The notes below the pieces were generated by a model that worked only from the letters and a program-made list of their open reading frames with translations, was not told the DNA's origin and searched no databases. 64,000 nt of DNA, taken from the NCBI RefSeq assembly GCF_036336025.1, contig NZ_JAYKKE010000001.1:310001-374000 (forward strand), given 5' to 3'. Position numbers and translations under genes: made by a program. Source of the stretch: Stomatohabitans albus. GTDB taxonomy: Bacteria > Actinomycetota > Nitriliruptoria > Euzebyales > Euzebyaceae. Below are positions 19,282-29,100 of this stretch, piece by piece (position 1 is the first letter of the stretch; every line of letters begins with the position of its first letter).

Positions 19282-19962
19282 TCAACTTGAATGTTGTGCT
19301 TTATAGCGCTCGCGTACCTCTTGCTGGTAGGTGGCAGTGTGTTTCCGTAATGCCATATCAGGGTCAATGTCCGCACTCACCCCCAAGGTGACCAAGGCTC
19401 CAAGGGCTTGGCCTAAGCATTCTGGTGTGAGCATTTCAGGATCTTGAGCCAGCTTGTTGACAACATCAACGAGCTCAGCAACGGCGACGCTGACTGGGGG
19501 AATTGGTTTCTGGTCACGCCCACGCCAGCGAGTCTTTGCCGCCATCAATAACGGCGGAAGCTTGGGACTAACGCCTTCAAAGGGGTCAGTCCGGGAAGAC
19601 TTTTCCTCTGCTTTAATCTGATCCCACGCATCTGCAACCTCAGCGGCGTCCTGAACGGTTGTTTGCCCAAACACATGGGGATGGCGACGAATGAGCTTCT
19701 CATTCAGTGTGTGGGCTACATCATTGCTATCAAAATCCTCAGCGATAGCGGAGTGATAGGCCACTTGGAGCCAAAGGTCACCAAGTTCTTCTCTGATATC
19801 GTCGCTGTTCCCACTGGCAATGGCTTCGGCCAGTTCGTAGGCTTCTTCAACTGCATACTGGGCAAGCGATTCATGGGTCTGCGCTTTTGTCCACGGGCAT
19901 CCCTGGTCACCCAGAAGCTCAGCCAGAATTACGTTTGTTCGTGCTAATTCGTGATCACTCAT
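19282..19962 (-). CDS. mazG: MazG-family nucleoside triphosphate pyrophosphohydrolase
   Basis: A 226-residue house-cleaning NTP pyrophosphatase. The N-terminal MazG domain has the expected CPWTKAQTHESLAQYAVEEAYELAEAI helix pair, and EELGDLWLQVAYHS supplies the EExxE/ExxD-type Mg2+ ligands. A second, weaker MazG-like helical part lies at the C-terminus. ATG 19962 is preferred over the TTG two codons earlier. It lies 17 bp downstream of the SurA-N-like lipoprotein gene and upstream of eno, a conserved actinobacterial neighbourhood. Cytoplasmic. Confidence 0.92.
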   Translation of the reverse strand: MSDHELARTNVILAELLGDQGCPWTKAQTHESLAQYAVEEAYELAEAIASGNSDDIREELGDLWLQVAYHSAIAEDFDSNDVAHTLNEKLIRRHPHVFGQTTVQDAAEVADAWDQIKAEEKSSRTDPFEGVSPKLPPLLMAAKTRWRGRDQKPIPPVSVAVAELVDVVNKLAQDPEMLTPECLGQALGALVTLGVSADIDPDMALRKHTATYQQEVRERYKAQHSS

Positions 19963-19979
19963 TTCCAACCGATACCGGA

Positions 19980-20804
19980 TTAGTTCCCAGGCGCATCGCT
20001 GGGGGTTGGTAACGGCTGGCCATCTTGGGGTTGAGCCTCTTGAGGTTGAGGCGGTTCAGGCTGGTTTGGAATTGGCTGGCCGCCTTGGGGTGGTGCAACG
20101 GGCGCACCGCCACCTGGTTGGGACCCATTTGGTGACTGAATAGTCTGACCGAGTACCCCTTGCCCCGCCGCATTCAAGCGTGGATTGATTTTGATATTCA
20201 GCGTGCTGAGCTCTTCTTCAAATCGCTGTTGCCGCAGTTGCTGCCGAGCCTGGTCGCGTATCTCCTCGGTAATATTCTCAGCGGGAAGACCCGACTTGGT
20301 AAGCAATGCATCTGCTTCGGCATCCGGAATATCAATGGCTTCTGCAACAGCCTGGATACTCAGTTGTGACCGCATTTGATCACGCAACTGTTCAAGAGAA
20401 ATCAACCCCTGAGCCATCCCCGACTGTTGTGCCGTCTGCACGATTTGTTTCTGGAGTTCCTCAAGACCGCCCACTTCGCTAACCTGCTGGGCCAGGGTTT
20501 CCTCGACTTTGGCATCATCGGGCAGCGTCACATCGTATTTATCAGCCATCAGCGTGATAATTGCGCGGTTTGCAGCTGTTTGTTGCGCCGCCTCACGACC
20601 AACGCTATCGACTGATTCTTTACCAACTGCCTTAACGAGTTCGTTATACAACGGGTCGTTTTGCCACCCGGCAAGGACGTTTTCGACTTGATCCTGCCCA
20701 ATTTTTTTGCCACCAATTACCGCCACATCGGTTGGCCCTCCAGTTGCACACCCGGCAAGCAGTAACGCTGAAGCCAGAACTACAGGTAGGACACGGTATT
20801 TCAT
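19980..20804 (-). CDS. SurA-N-like lipoprotein (putative extracytoplasmic chaperone)
   Basis: A 274-residue lipoprotein: signal sequence with lipobox LAGC (Cys about 19), then a mostly helical SurA-N-like chaperone domain (about 28-205). Typical features are VAVIGGKKIGQDQVEN at its start and several Gln-rich amphipathic helices. No parvulin-type PPIase domain follows, so isomerase activity is unlikely. The last 65 residues are a Pro/Gln/Gly-rich tail. Start ATG 20804 has an AGGAG site 7 nt upstream. It probably helps fold exported proteins on the outer face of the membrane. The position beside mazG parallels a lipoprotein gene (lpqU) in mycobacteria, although the proteins need not be homologous. 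Confidence 0.78.
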   Translation of the reverse strand: MKYRVLPVVLASALLLAGCATGGPTDVAVIGGKKIGQDQVENVLAGWQNDPLYNELVKAVGKESVDSVGREAAQQTAANRAIITLMADKYDVTLPDDAKVEETLAQQVSEVGGLEELQKQIVQTAQQSGMAQGLISLEQLRDQMRSQLSIQAVAEAIDIPDAEADALLTKSGLPAENITEEIRDQARQQLRQQRFEEELSTLNIKINPRLNAAGQGVLGQTIQSPNGSQPGGGAPVAPPQGGQPIPNQPEPPQPQEAQPQDGQPLPTPSDAPGN

Positions 20805-20951
20805 AGCATAACTCCTGGGGACGTTATAGGTCGTTCTCCAGCCTAGCGGTACTCCACTCAGCGGTTCTTTAAGTAAAAGAAAGGTCTAAAATTCGCAAAC
20901 CTTAAATTGCTAATTCTTGCTTTTCGGTCCATTCTGTTCCTAATGACCAAT

Positions 20952-20969
20952 TGCGAGGCCTCCCTCGCA
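20952..20969 (+). promoter_or_regulatory. hairpin next to the ribosome-binding site of the sugar ABC operon
   Basis: TGCGAGG-CCTC-CCTCGCA forms a perfect 7-bp stem just before the AAAAGGAG ribosome-binding site (20973-20980) of the first transporter gene. It could be an operator or a translational control element. Confidence 0.4.
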
Positions 20970-20985
20970 CCTAAAAGGAGATTCG

Positions 20986-22524
20986 GTGTCTGACGAGAAT
21001 ATTCTCGAGATGCGTTCCATCGTCAAACTATTCCCAGGTGTACGCGCCCTGGACGATGTGAATTTAGAGGTACGTAAGGGCGAAATACACGCCATATGCG
21101 GTGAGAATGGAGCCGGAAAGTCAACTCTAATGAAGGTGCTCAGTGGGGTTTGGCCCTACGGAACCTATGAAGGTGATATCTACTTTGACGGCAAGATTTG
21201 CCGGTTCTCAACTATCAACCAAAGTGAAGACGCCGGTATTGTTATCATCCATCAAGAGCTCGCCCTCATTCCCGAGCTAAGCATCGCAGAAAATATTTTC
21301 TTGGGTAACGAACGGGCTGACAAGGGAGTCATTAACTGGGTATCTACCCACGCCCGTGCTCAAGACTTATTAACCAAAGTTGGGCTGCACGAAGATTCAA
21401 ATACCCCGGTGAAAGACCTTGGGGTAGGCAAGCAACAACTGGTTGAGATTGCAAAAGCACTGAGCAAAGACGTTCGATTGCTGATCTTGGATGAACCAAC
21501 AGCTGCGCTCAATGAGGCTGAAAGTGCTCACCTGCTCGATTTGATGCGTGCCCAACGCGATGCCGGTGTAAGCCAGATCATCATTAGTCACAAGCTCAAT
21601 GAGATTAGCGAAATCGCTGACCGTGTGACCGTCATTCGTGACGGTAAAACGATTGAAACGATGGATGTCACTGATGGCCACGCCGACGAGGCCCGCATTA
21701 TCCGTGCCATGGTCGGGCGCCCAATGGACAGTCGGTTCCCTCCGCGCGAATCAAACCCCGGCGATGTGCTCTTTGAAATGAAGGACTGGTGGGTTCGTCA
21801 CCCAATCAATCCGAACCGTTGGGTTTGCAAAGGGTCATCCTTTAATGTGCGAGCCGGTGAGGTCATTGGCCTTGCAGGATTGATGGGGGCCGGACGCACC
21901 GAGTTAGCTCGTTCTTTATTTGGGCATACCTACGGCATCTATGAGTCCGGGCAACTGTATAAGAACGGTGAACCAATCACGATCAACACCGTTCAACAGG
22001 CCATCGACCACGGGATCGCCTATGTAAGTGAGGACCGGAAGGCGCTCGGCCTCAATCTGCTCGACGATGTGAAATATTCAACTGTCATGGCCAAACTCAG
22101 CAAAGCTGCTGACCATGGCGTGCTAAAGCGCGAATATATCCAGCGCACGGCGGAAGACTATCGACGAGATCTTCGTATTAAAGCACACGACGTTGGCGTC
22201 AATGTGGGCACCCTATCGGGTGGCAACCAGCAAAAGGTTGTCTTAGCCAAATGGATGTTTACCGACCCTGACGTGCTCATCCTTGATGAGCCCACCCGGG
22301 GTATCGACGTCGGTGCCAAATATGAGATCTACCAGGTGATTAATGATCTTGTTGCAGCAGGCAAGGCGGTCATTCTGATTAGTTCAGAACTCCCAGAATT
22401 GCTCGGGGTTTCGGATCGTATCTACACCATTTTTGAAGGCAATGTGACCGGTGAAGTCCTCGCAAAGGACGCAGACCAAGAATCCTTGATGCGTTTGATG
22501 ACAGACACCAGCAACGTCGCGTAA
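20986..22524 (+). CDS. mmsA: multiple monosaccharide ABC transporter, ATP-binding protein
   Basis: A 512-residue CUT2-family sugar transporter ATPase with two fused nucleotide-binding domains. The first has Walker A GENGAGKSTLM (about 40), signature LGVGKQQLVEIAKAL and Walker B LLILDEPTAAL. The second has the degenerate P-loop GLMGAGRTELARSLFG, signature LSGGNQQKVVLAKW and Walker B VLILDEPTRGIDVG, the usual asymmetric pattern. Start GTG 20986 has a strong AAAAGGAG site. First of a three-gene operon with a permease and a ChvE-like binding protein. Likely substrates are aldoses such as xylose, glucose, galactose or arabinose; the exact sugar is not determined. Confidence 0.92.
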   Translation: MSDENILEMRSIVKLFPGVRALDDVNLEVRKGEIHAICGENGAGKSTLMKVLSGVWPYGTYEGDIYFDGKICRFSTINQSEDAGIVIIHQELALIPELSIAENIFLGNERADKGVINWVSTHARAQDLLTKVGLHEDSNTPVKDLGVGKQQLVEIAKALSKDVRLLILDEPTAALNEAESAHLLDLMRAQRDAGVSQIIISHKLNEISEIADRVTVIRDGKTIETMDVTDGHADEARIIRAMVGRPMDSRFPPRESNPGDVLFEMKDWWVRHPINPNRWVCKGSSFNVRAGEVIGLAGLMGAGRTELARSLFGHTYGIYESGQLYKNGEPITINTVQQAIDHGIAYVSEDRKALGLNLLDDVKYSTVMAKLSKAADHGVLKREYIQRTAEDYRRDLRIKAHDVGVNVGTLSGGNQQKVVLAKWMFTDPDVLILDEPTRGIDVGAKYEIYQVINDLVAAGKAVILISSELPELLGVSDRIYTIFEGNVTGEVLAKDADQESLMRLMTDTSNVA

Positions 22525-22549
22525 CCCCTGCATGTGTTAAGAGGAAATA

Positions 22550-23803
22550 ATGGATCAAATTAAGCAATTGCTGGGCAGTAACGCCCGCCAATTCGCCCTA
22601 CTGGGCGTCTTCATTCTCATGTGTGCCCTATTTCAGTGGCTCACCGGCGGACGACTACTCGAAACCGCCAACCTAATCAATATCGTCAACGGGAACTCCT
22701 ACGTACTGATTCTTGCGATTGGCATGGTGCTTGTCATCATCGCCGGCCATATCGACTTATCGGTGGGATCAGTAGCAGCGGTTGTGGGCATTATCGTTGC
22801 AATCGCCATGCGGGACTACGGGGTGCCTTGGTACCTGGGCTTAGTGCTCGGCATCGTTGTTGGTGCCCTTATCGGGGCGTGGCAGGGGTTCTGGGTTGCG
22901 TATGTCGGCATCCCTGCGTTCATTGTTACTTTGAGTGGCATGTTGTTATTCCGCGGGATGAACCAATGGATTGGTAAGAGTCTCACCGTTCCGGTTGGCC
23001 CTGAATTTCAATATATTGGTGGTGGCTTCTTACCGGATCTCTTACCGGGTAGTCCACCCCCATTCAACCTGCCGACCGTTGTACTTGCTGGCCTAGCAAT
23101 AGCCGGGCTCGTCTTTAGTGAATACCGAAAACGGGTCAACACCATTGCATTTGGTGGCGATGTGAAACCTATCTGGCACAGCGTTGTTCGTGTCGTAATT
23201 ATGGGCGTTGCTATTGCCGCAATTGGATGGGCCTATGCAACCGGTCGTCCAGGCACTTCATTCCCGGTTCCTGGCGTCATCCTCGTTATACTCGCCTTAA
23301 TTTATGCCTTTATTGCTAACCGAACGGTATTAGGTCGTCACATCTATGCGGTAGGTGGCAACAAAGCTGCGGCTGCTTTGAGTGGAATTAGCCCCACGCG
23401 TACAAATTTCTTCGTCATGATGAATATGTCCGTCCTAGCCGCAGTAGCCGGCATGATTTTCATTGGCCGCTCAACCGCATCTGGTCCCTTCGATGGGAAT
23501 ATGTGGGAACTTGACGCGATTGCTGCTGTGTTTATCGGTGGTGCCGCCGTCACCGGTGGTGTTGGCACTGTCGGCGCCACAATGATTGGTGGCTTGGTTA
23601 TGGCAGTTCTAAATAATGGGCTTGCACTCCTCAGTCAAGGAACCGAGCGAGTGCAGATGATTAAGGGCCTTGTGCTCCTAGCGGCAGTCGCCTTTGACGT
23701 GTGGAGTAAGAAACAAGGTCGCCCCTCCATCATCGGCATGATTTTTAAAAATAATTCTAAGAAAGAAACGTCAACACCAACACAGACAAAGGAAGGTAAT
23801 TGA
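22550..23803 (+). CDS. mmsB: multiple monosaccharide ABC transporter, permease
   Basis: A 417-residue CUT2 permease with about ten or more transmembrane helices. Recognisable stretches are VIIAGHIDLSVGSVAAVVG, IPAFIVTLSGMLLFRGM and the cytoplasmic coupling region HIYAVGGNKAAAALSGI. The GGAAVTGGVGTVGATMIGG segment is typical of XylH/GguB/MmsB. Start ATG 22550 has GAGG upstream, and the stop codon abuts the next gene's ATG. The C-terminal 15 residues are hydrophilic (Asn/Lys/Thr). It forms the membrane channel of the importer. Confidence 0.93.
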   Translation: MDQIKQLLGSNARQFALLGVFILMCALFQWLTGGRLLETANLINIVNGNSYVLILAIGMVLVIIAGHIDLSVGSVAAVVGIIVAIAMRDYGVPWYLGLVLGIVVGALIGAWQGFWVAYVGIPAFIVTLSGMLLFRGMNQWIGKSLTVPVGPEFQYIGGGFLPDLLPGSPPPFNLPTVVLAGLAIAGLVFSEYRKRVNTIAFGGDVKPIWHSVVRVVIMGVAIAAIGWAYATGRPGTSFPVPGVILVILALIYAFIANRTVLGRHIYAVGGNKAAAALSGISPTRTNFFVMMNMSVLAAVAGMIFIGRSTASGPFDGNMWELDAIAAVFIGGAAVTGGVGTVGATMIGGLVMAVLNNGLALLSQGTERVQMIKGLVLLAAVAFDVWSKKQGRPSIIGMIFKNNSKKETSTPTQTKEGN

Positions 23804-24928
23804 ATGAAAAATCTCCGAAAGACAGGCTTATTAGCCTTACTAGCCACACTGGTGATGGTCCTTGCGGCCTGCTCAGGTGGTGGCCGTAGCGGTGATAGTG
23901 GCTCTAGCTCAGGCGCTGACGTATCTGAGGGTGCGAGTACTGCTGCCGGGGGTGGCGAGGTCGGCAAAATTGGGGTGTCGCTGCCGCAGAAGACCTCTGA
24001 GAACTGGGTACGTGCCGAACAGTACTTTAACGAAGCAATCAAAGAAATGGGCCTTGAAGGCACTGTTTTATTCGCTAATGGTGGTGTAACCGAACAGCAG
24101 AACCAGCTTGACACCCTTATCTCTGGTGGGGCAAAAGTCATTGTTGTTGGTGCTATTGATGGATCTCAGCTCGGTGGTCAGTTAAAGTCCGCACACGATC
24201 AGGGCATCAAAGTTATTGCCTATGACCGTATGTTGACAAACACGGACGCCGTTGACTATTACGTCGCATTTGATGCCTTCAAGGTTGGTGAATTGCAGGG
24301 TAAAAGTTTGCTCGAAGGCCTCGAAGCCAAGAAGCCCGGTGGACCATGGACTGTTGAAATCTTTGCCGGTTCTCCCGATGACGCGAACTCCTTACAGTTC
24401 TTTAATGGTGCAATGAGCGTATTGGACCCTGAGATCGAAGCTGGAAAAATCGAAGTCAAGAGTGGCCAGCGGACATTTGAGCAAGCTGCTACTCAAGGCT
24501 GGAAGGGTGAGAATGCCCAAAAGCGTATGGATACCTTACTTAGCGGGTTCTACTCCGGAAGCCAGCCTGATGGTGTATTGAGCCCGAACGACAATTTGGC
24601 CCAATACATCCTTCAGTCCTTCACCTCAGCAGGTAAGACCGGTCCAGTCATCACTGGGCAGGACTCTGAGGAAAACGCAGTGAAGCGTTTGATGGATGGT
24701 AGCCAGTACTCCTCCATCTACAAGGACACTCGTCTGTTGGTTAATGAAGCCGTGAAGATGGCCAAGGAAATCCAGGAAAAGGGCACCCTTGATGTGAACG
24801 ACCCTGAAGGTATTGATAACGGTACCAAGATGGTCCCAACCCAGGCTCTTGAACCAATCATCACGACGAAGGACAATGCGGCTGAGGTCTACAAGGACGA
24901 TCCTGTTCTTGCACCCTTGACACAGTAA
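23804..24928 (+). CDS. chvE: multiple monosaccharide ABC transporter, substrate-binding lipoprotein (ChvE-like)
   Basis: A 374-residue sugar-binding lipoprotein: lipobox LAAC (Cys about 24), a Gly/Ser linker, then a type I periplasmic-binding fold. Family marks are IGVSLPQKTSENWVRAEQYF, KVIAYDRMLTNTDAVDYYVAFD, SPDDANSLQFF and SPNDNLAQYIL, matching ChvE/multiple-sugar-binding proteins. ATG 23804 directly follows the permease stop, with GGAAGG upstream. A strong terminator ends the operon. Gene order (ATPase, permease, binding protein) is the reverse of the common chvE-first order. No sugar-catabolism genes or regulator are adjacent. Confidence 0.93.
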   Translation: MKNLRKTGLLALLATLVMVLAACSGGGRSGDSGSSSGADVSEGASTAAGGGEVGKIGVSLPQKTSENWVRAEQYFNEAIKEMGLEGTVLFANGGVTEQQNQLDTLISGGAKVIVVGAIDGSQLGGQLKSAHDQGIKVIAYDRMLTNTDAVDYYVAFDAFKVGELQGKSLLEGLEAKKPGGPWTVEIFAGSPDDANSLQFFNGAMSVLDPEIEAGKIEVKSGQRTFEQAATQGWKGENAQKRMDTLLSGFYSGSQPDGVLSPNDNLAQYILQSFTSAGKTGPVITGQDSEENAVKRLMDGSQYSSIYKDTRLLVNEAVKMAKEIQEKGTLDVNDPEGIDNGTKMVPTQALEPIITTKDNAAEVYKDDPVLAPLTQ

Positions 24929-24942
24929 TCCTTAGTTGGAAC

Positions 24943-24972
24943 GAAGACCCGACGTGCTGTCGGGTCTTCTTG
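24943..24972 (+). terminator. terminator of the sugar ABC operon
   Basis: An 11-bp perfect stem GAAGACCCGAC/GTCGGGTCTTC with GTGCT loop, followed by TTGG and a T-rich stretch, lies 14 bp after the chvE-like stop. Confidence 0.85.
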
Positions 24973-25112
24973 GTTTCTGGTGGGGTTACCTGCCTTCTCG
25001 TGAACAGGCTAACGGGAAAGGCCGATGATGACGTATAGCGCACATACATGAAGCATGACAGGTTCATTAAAAACTACAGCCCAACCATCCAAGAAACGGC
25101 TATCCTGCCCGA

Positions 25113-26078
25113 GTGCAAACAATTGATAGAAAAGCGCTTAGCCTCGTCATCCTCACCTATTTCCTGTGGGGTTTATTTCCGCTGTACTTTTATCAGCTCA
25201 GCCCGGCAAATCCTTTTGAGGTCATTACCTATCGTGCTGTATTTGGGTTGATTTGCTGTGTGCTTTGGCTGGGCATTCGTGGACGCCTCCATGAACTCCG
25301 AGAGCTATCTCGCCGAGATATCGGGTGGCTATTGGCGTCTGGTCTCCTCATTGGAGTGAACTGGACAACCTACATCTACACCGTCTTGACTCACAACACG
25401 ATTGATGCCTCCATCGGCTATTTCATCAATCCACTCATCACGGTATTGCTAGGCGTAGTAGTCCTCAGAGAGAAATTGCGGTCGGCTTATATCGTCGCAC
25501 TTGTGCTAGGCATTGCGGCCGTAGCCGTTCTTGTCATCGCCCATGGCCGATTACCCTGGACGAGTTTGGTACTTGCCACGTCCTTTGGGCTCTATGGGCT
25601 CGTCAAAAAGCAGATTGCTGGCCGAGTGCGTCCGGTGAGTGGCATGCTCGTTGAAACAGTTACCCTCGTGCCGTTTGCACTGGCCTATTACATCCCCCTC
25701 CTCATGCGTCAAGGCAGTTCTGTTCAACTCCTTTGGGCGCAAGATCAGCAAACCGCTATTGTGCACTTCATGCTGCTTGCGGGATCTGGATTAATCACGA
25801 TGATCCCCCTCATTATGTTTGCGATGGCATCTGGGAATCTGCCGTTATCAGTCATTGGACTGGTGCAATATTTGGCTCCCACCATGTCCTTTGTGATTGG
25901 GCTTCTTGTGTTCCATGAAGCAATGCCTCTCGCACGCTGGATAGGCGTCATAATCATTTGGGTAGCAGTCTTCATCCTCATCTATGACGGATTGAAGGGC
26001 GGGAACCGTCCCAAGTTCTTTCCTACCAACCCTTCTGGATTGGCTACGCGCCCGTGGTGGGGTCGTACGGCTCGCTAA
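25113..26078 (+). CDS. rarD: RarD-type EamA family transporter
   Basis: A 321-residue ten-helix drug/metabolite transporter of the EamA/RarD group. N-terminal SLVILTYFLWGLFPLYFYQL and EVITYRAVFGL, the GVNWTTYIYTVLTHNTIDASIGYFINPL stretch and the second repeat LVQYLAPTMSFVIGLLVFHE are typical. The name comes from a chloramphenicol-sensitivity phenotype in Pseudomonas; the natural substrate is unknown. The start is GTG 25113, 6 nt after TATCCT and without a Shine-Dalgarno site. A short basic tail ends the protein. Convergent with mfd. Confidence 0.88.
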   Translation: MQTIDRKALSLVILTYFLWGLFPLYFYQLSPANPFEVITYRAVFGLICCVLWLGIRGRLHELRELSRRDIGWLLASGLLIGVNWTTYIYTVLTHNTIDASIGYFINPLITVLLGVVVLREKLRSAYIVALVLGIAAVAVLVIAHGRLPWTSLVLATSFGLYGLVKKQIAGRVRPVSGMLVETVTLVPFALAYYIPLLMRQGSSVQLLWAQDQQTAIVHFMLLAGSGLITMIPLIMFAMASGNLPLSVIGLVQYLAPTMSFVIGLLVFHEAMPLARWIGVIIIWVAVFILIYDGLKGGNRPKFFPTNPSGLATRPWWGRTAR

Positions 26079-26119
26079 CGGCACCCGTTCACCCAATCGG
26101 GGTGAAGATGATGACAAGT

Positions 26120-29100
26120 CTAGTTTTCTGGTTTGCCAAGAATGTCTGCCAACCGTTTCGCCAACCAGCCGACCGGGTCTTGGGAGAATCCTTTAGTCTG
26201 TGGGAGTTCAAGCACTTCACCTGAGGGATTCCATTGCGCTTGGGGATATTTACGGGTGAGACGAACCTGTTTTGAATCGGCGAGCAGCACGGGATACATC
26301 CGAACGGTATGCCGAGGGGTTGTAGAAACTTCAGTGATACCCCACATACGAAGCATCGACTTGAAGGCCGCCAGCATGATTAGCCGTTCAGCCGCTGCGG
26401 GTGGCTTCCCGTAGCGGTCAGTCAGCTCAGCACGTACATCATTCACATCGTGGACATTCCGGATCCCCGCAACAAGACGATACGCCTGCAAACGCAGCCC
26501 TTCATCTGTAATCCAGTCGTGCGGAAGGTGCGCATCCACTGGTAGATCAACCTTGATTTCAATTTCTGGTTCAGGGCTGGGCATCCCACCAAGTTCGGCA
26601 ACCGCTTCTCGCATGAGCTGGGTATAGGTATCAAACCCCACACCACTGACTGTTCCCGATTGGTCAGCTCCAAGCATCGAACCAGCCCCACGAATTTCAA
26701 GGTCCTTTAACGCGACGCTCATCCCGGCACCAAGATGGGAATGTGTTGCAATGCTTTCCAAACGTTTCCACGCTTCAGGGGTTGGCTTACCGGTATAAAA
26801 CAAATGGGCATACCCACGGGTTGCTGAACGGCCTACCCGGCCACGCAACTGGTAGAGCTGCGACATGCCAAGCCGGTCAGCATCCTCAACGACGAGCGTG
26901 TTGGCGTTGGGGATATCAATGCCATTCTCAATGATCGTCGTGGCAACCAATACGTCGATATCACGGGTCCAAAAATCGAGCATGACCTGTTCGAGTTCTT
27001 CTTCAGGCATTTGTCCGTGACCAACGGCCACACGTGCGCCGGGGACGAGTTCACGAATCCGGTCAGCCGCCGCATGAATTGTGTCAACTTTGTTGTGCAG
27101 CCAAAAAACCTGGCCCTCACGCAAGAGCTCGCGCCGCAAGGCAAGGACGGCGAGGTCTTCGTCCCACTCGGTAACTTGAGTAATCACGGGCTGGCGGTCA
27201 ACGGGTGGGGTTTCAATGGTGGACATATCGCGGATACCCGTGATCGCCATTTCCATTGTTCGAGGAATCGGGGTGGCACTCATGGTGAGCACATCCACAC
27301 TTGTTTTGAGCTGCTTCAAACGTTCTTTATGGCCAACCCCAAAGCGCTGCTCTTCATCAACTACCAGTAGTCCGAGGTTTTTGAAAGAGACATCGGTACT
27401 TAATAACCGATGGGTACCCACCACGATGTCTACTGACCCGTCTTTCAAACCCTCCAAGGTGGCATTCATTTCCTTTTGGGTAGAAAAACGGCTGAGTACC
27501 TTCACGGTGATGCCGGTGTTTGCAAAGCGTTCAATGAAGGTTTCACCGTGTTGTTGGGCTAACAGCGTGGTGGGCACTAATACAGCAGCTTGATGATTAT
27601 CAAAGACTGCCATAGCCGCTGCCCGAACGGCTACTTCAGTTTTACCAAAGCCCACATCACCGCAAATAAGTCGGTCCATCGGTAAGGGTGTGCCCATATC
27701 TTCTTTAACCGCTTGAATGGCTTCAAGCTGGTCAGCAGTCTCTACCCAAGGAAAGGACTCTTCTAATTTCGCTAACATTTCAACGTCGGGTTGGAAGGCA
27801 TGGCCTGTCGCCGTCATACGAGCCGAATATAAGCGCATCAAATCAGCAGCCATTTCTTTGACTGCCGTCTTCACCTTTAACTTGGCACGTTCCCAGTCAG
27901 CTCCACCCATACGCATAATGCGGGGGTGTTCACCACCGGTGTACACCGCGAGGGCATCAACCTGGTCACTGGGCACGTACAGCTTGTCACCACCGGCATA
28001 TTCAACGACCACATAGTCACGAGTGACGGTACCACTCCCCCCTTTAAGCGTGCGTGTCTGCATCCCTACATAGGTGCCAATACCGTGAACGGCGTGCACC
28101 AGTGCACCACCAATTTCAAGGTCGAGGACCGTTTGTTCAGCACTTTTACGTGAGCCTATCCGGCGTTTTCCTGCGGTTCGGCGTGCACCAAACACATCGA
28201 ACTCGCCAATAAGGGCGATACCGAGTTCACGGGAATTAAATCCAGTACGTAACGGACTTTCAACGAGTTGAATACGGCCATTTGGTTTGCGTGGCAAGGG
28301 TTGTCCATCATCAAGATGGTCAACCGCAAGCCCCCCGTCACGCAGCACCTGAGCAATACGCAATGCATTGCCGTGGTCACGCACGCTAATGACAACAAGT
28401 TGCTCATCTTTGGCCAGGATGCGAGCGGTCTGTCCCACTTCAGGGATATTGCCTCGCCAGGTATCAAAAACACGAGCATGTAAGGTGATTACCGCATCTG
28501 ATGACTGGAAGGCTGTGGTTCGCCACACCTTTGCGCCGCGAGTTGCCCGCTGGGCAAAGCGGTCAACCAAATCGGTTAATTCAGCGAATCCTGCCCGCTC
28601 ATCTTCAAGTGGAATGCCGGCATCATCTTGATGCGGTGCTACCCGTTGTGCTAATGCTCCCCAATCAGCGACAATGAGTTGTTTGGCCTGTTCAATCAGT
28701 TGTTCTGCTCGGTCATGAACTTGTTCATGGTCGATGACAACCAAACCCGTCTCATCATGCACAATATCGGTCAAATAGACCGGTTGATCTATAAGTGCGA
28801 GTACAAGCCCCTCCGCCCCCTCAACGGCGACGCCGTCGGCAAGTTCATTCAGCTGAGGTGCAAGGGCCTGCACTTCCTTGGCCTTTGCACGCGCTAATGT
28901 GCGGGTTTCTTCATCAAGGACAAGTTCACGTGCCGCATGAATTGTGACCGTCTCAACCTTGGCAACCGTGCGCTGGTCAATGGGGTCAAAGGTGCGCATA
29001 TCATCAACATCGTCACCAAAAAACTCAATGCGAACCGGCTCCTCAGCGCCGGCACCATAGACATCAACTATTCCACCGCGTACCGCGAACTCACCTGTTG

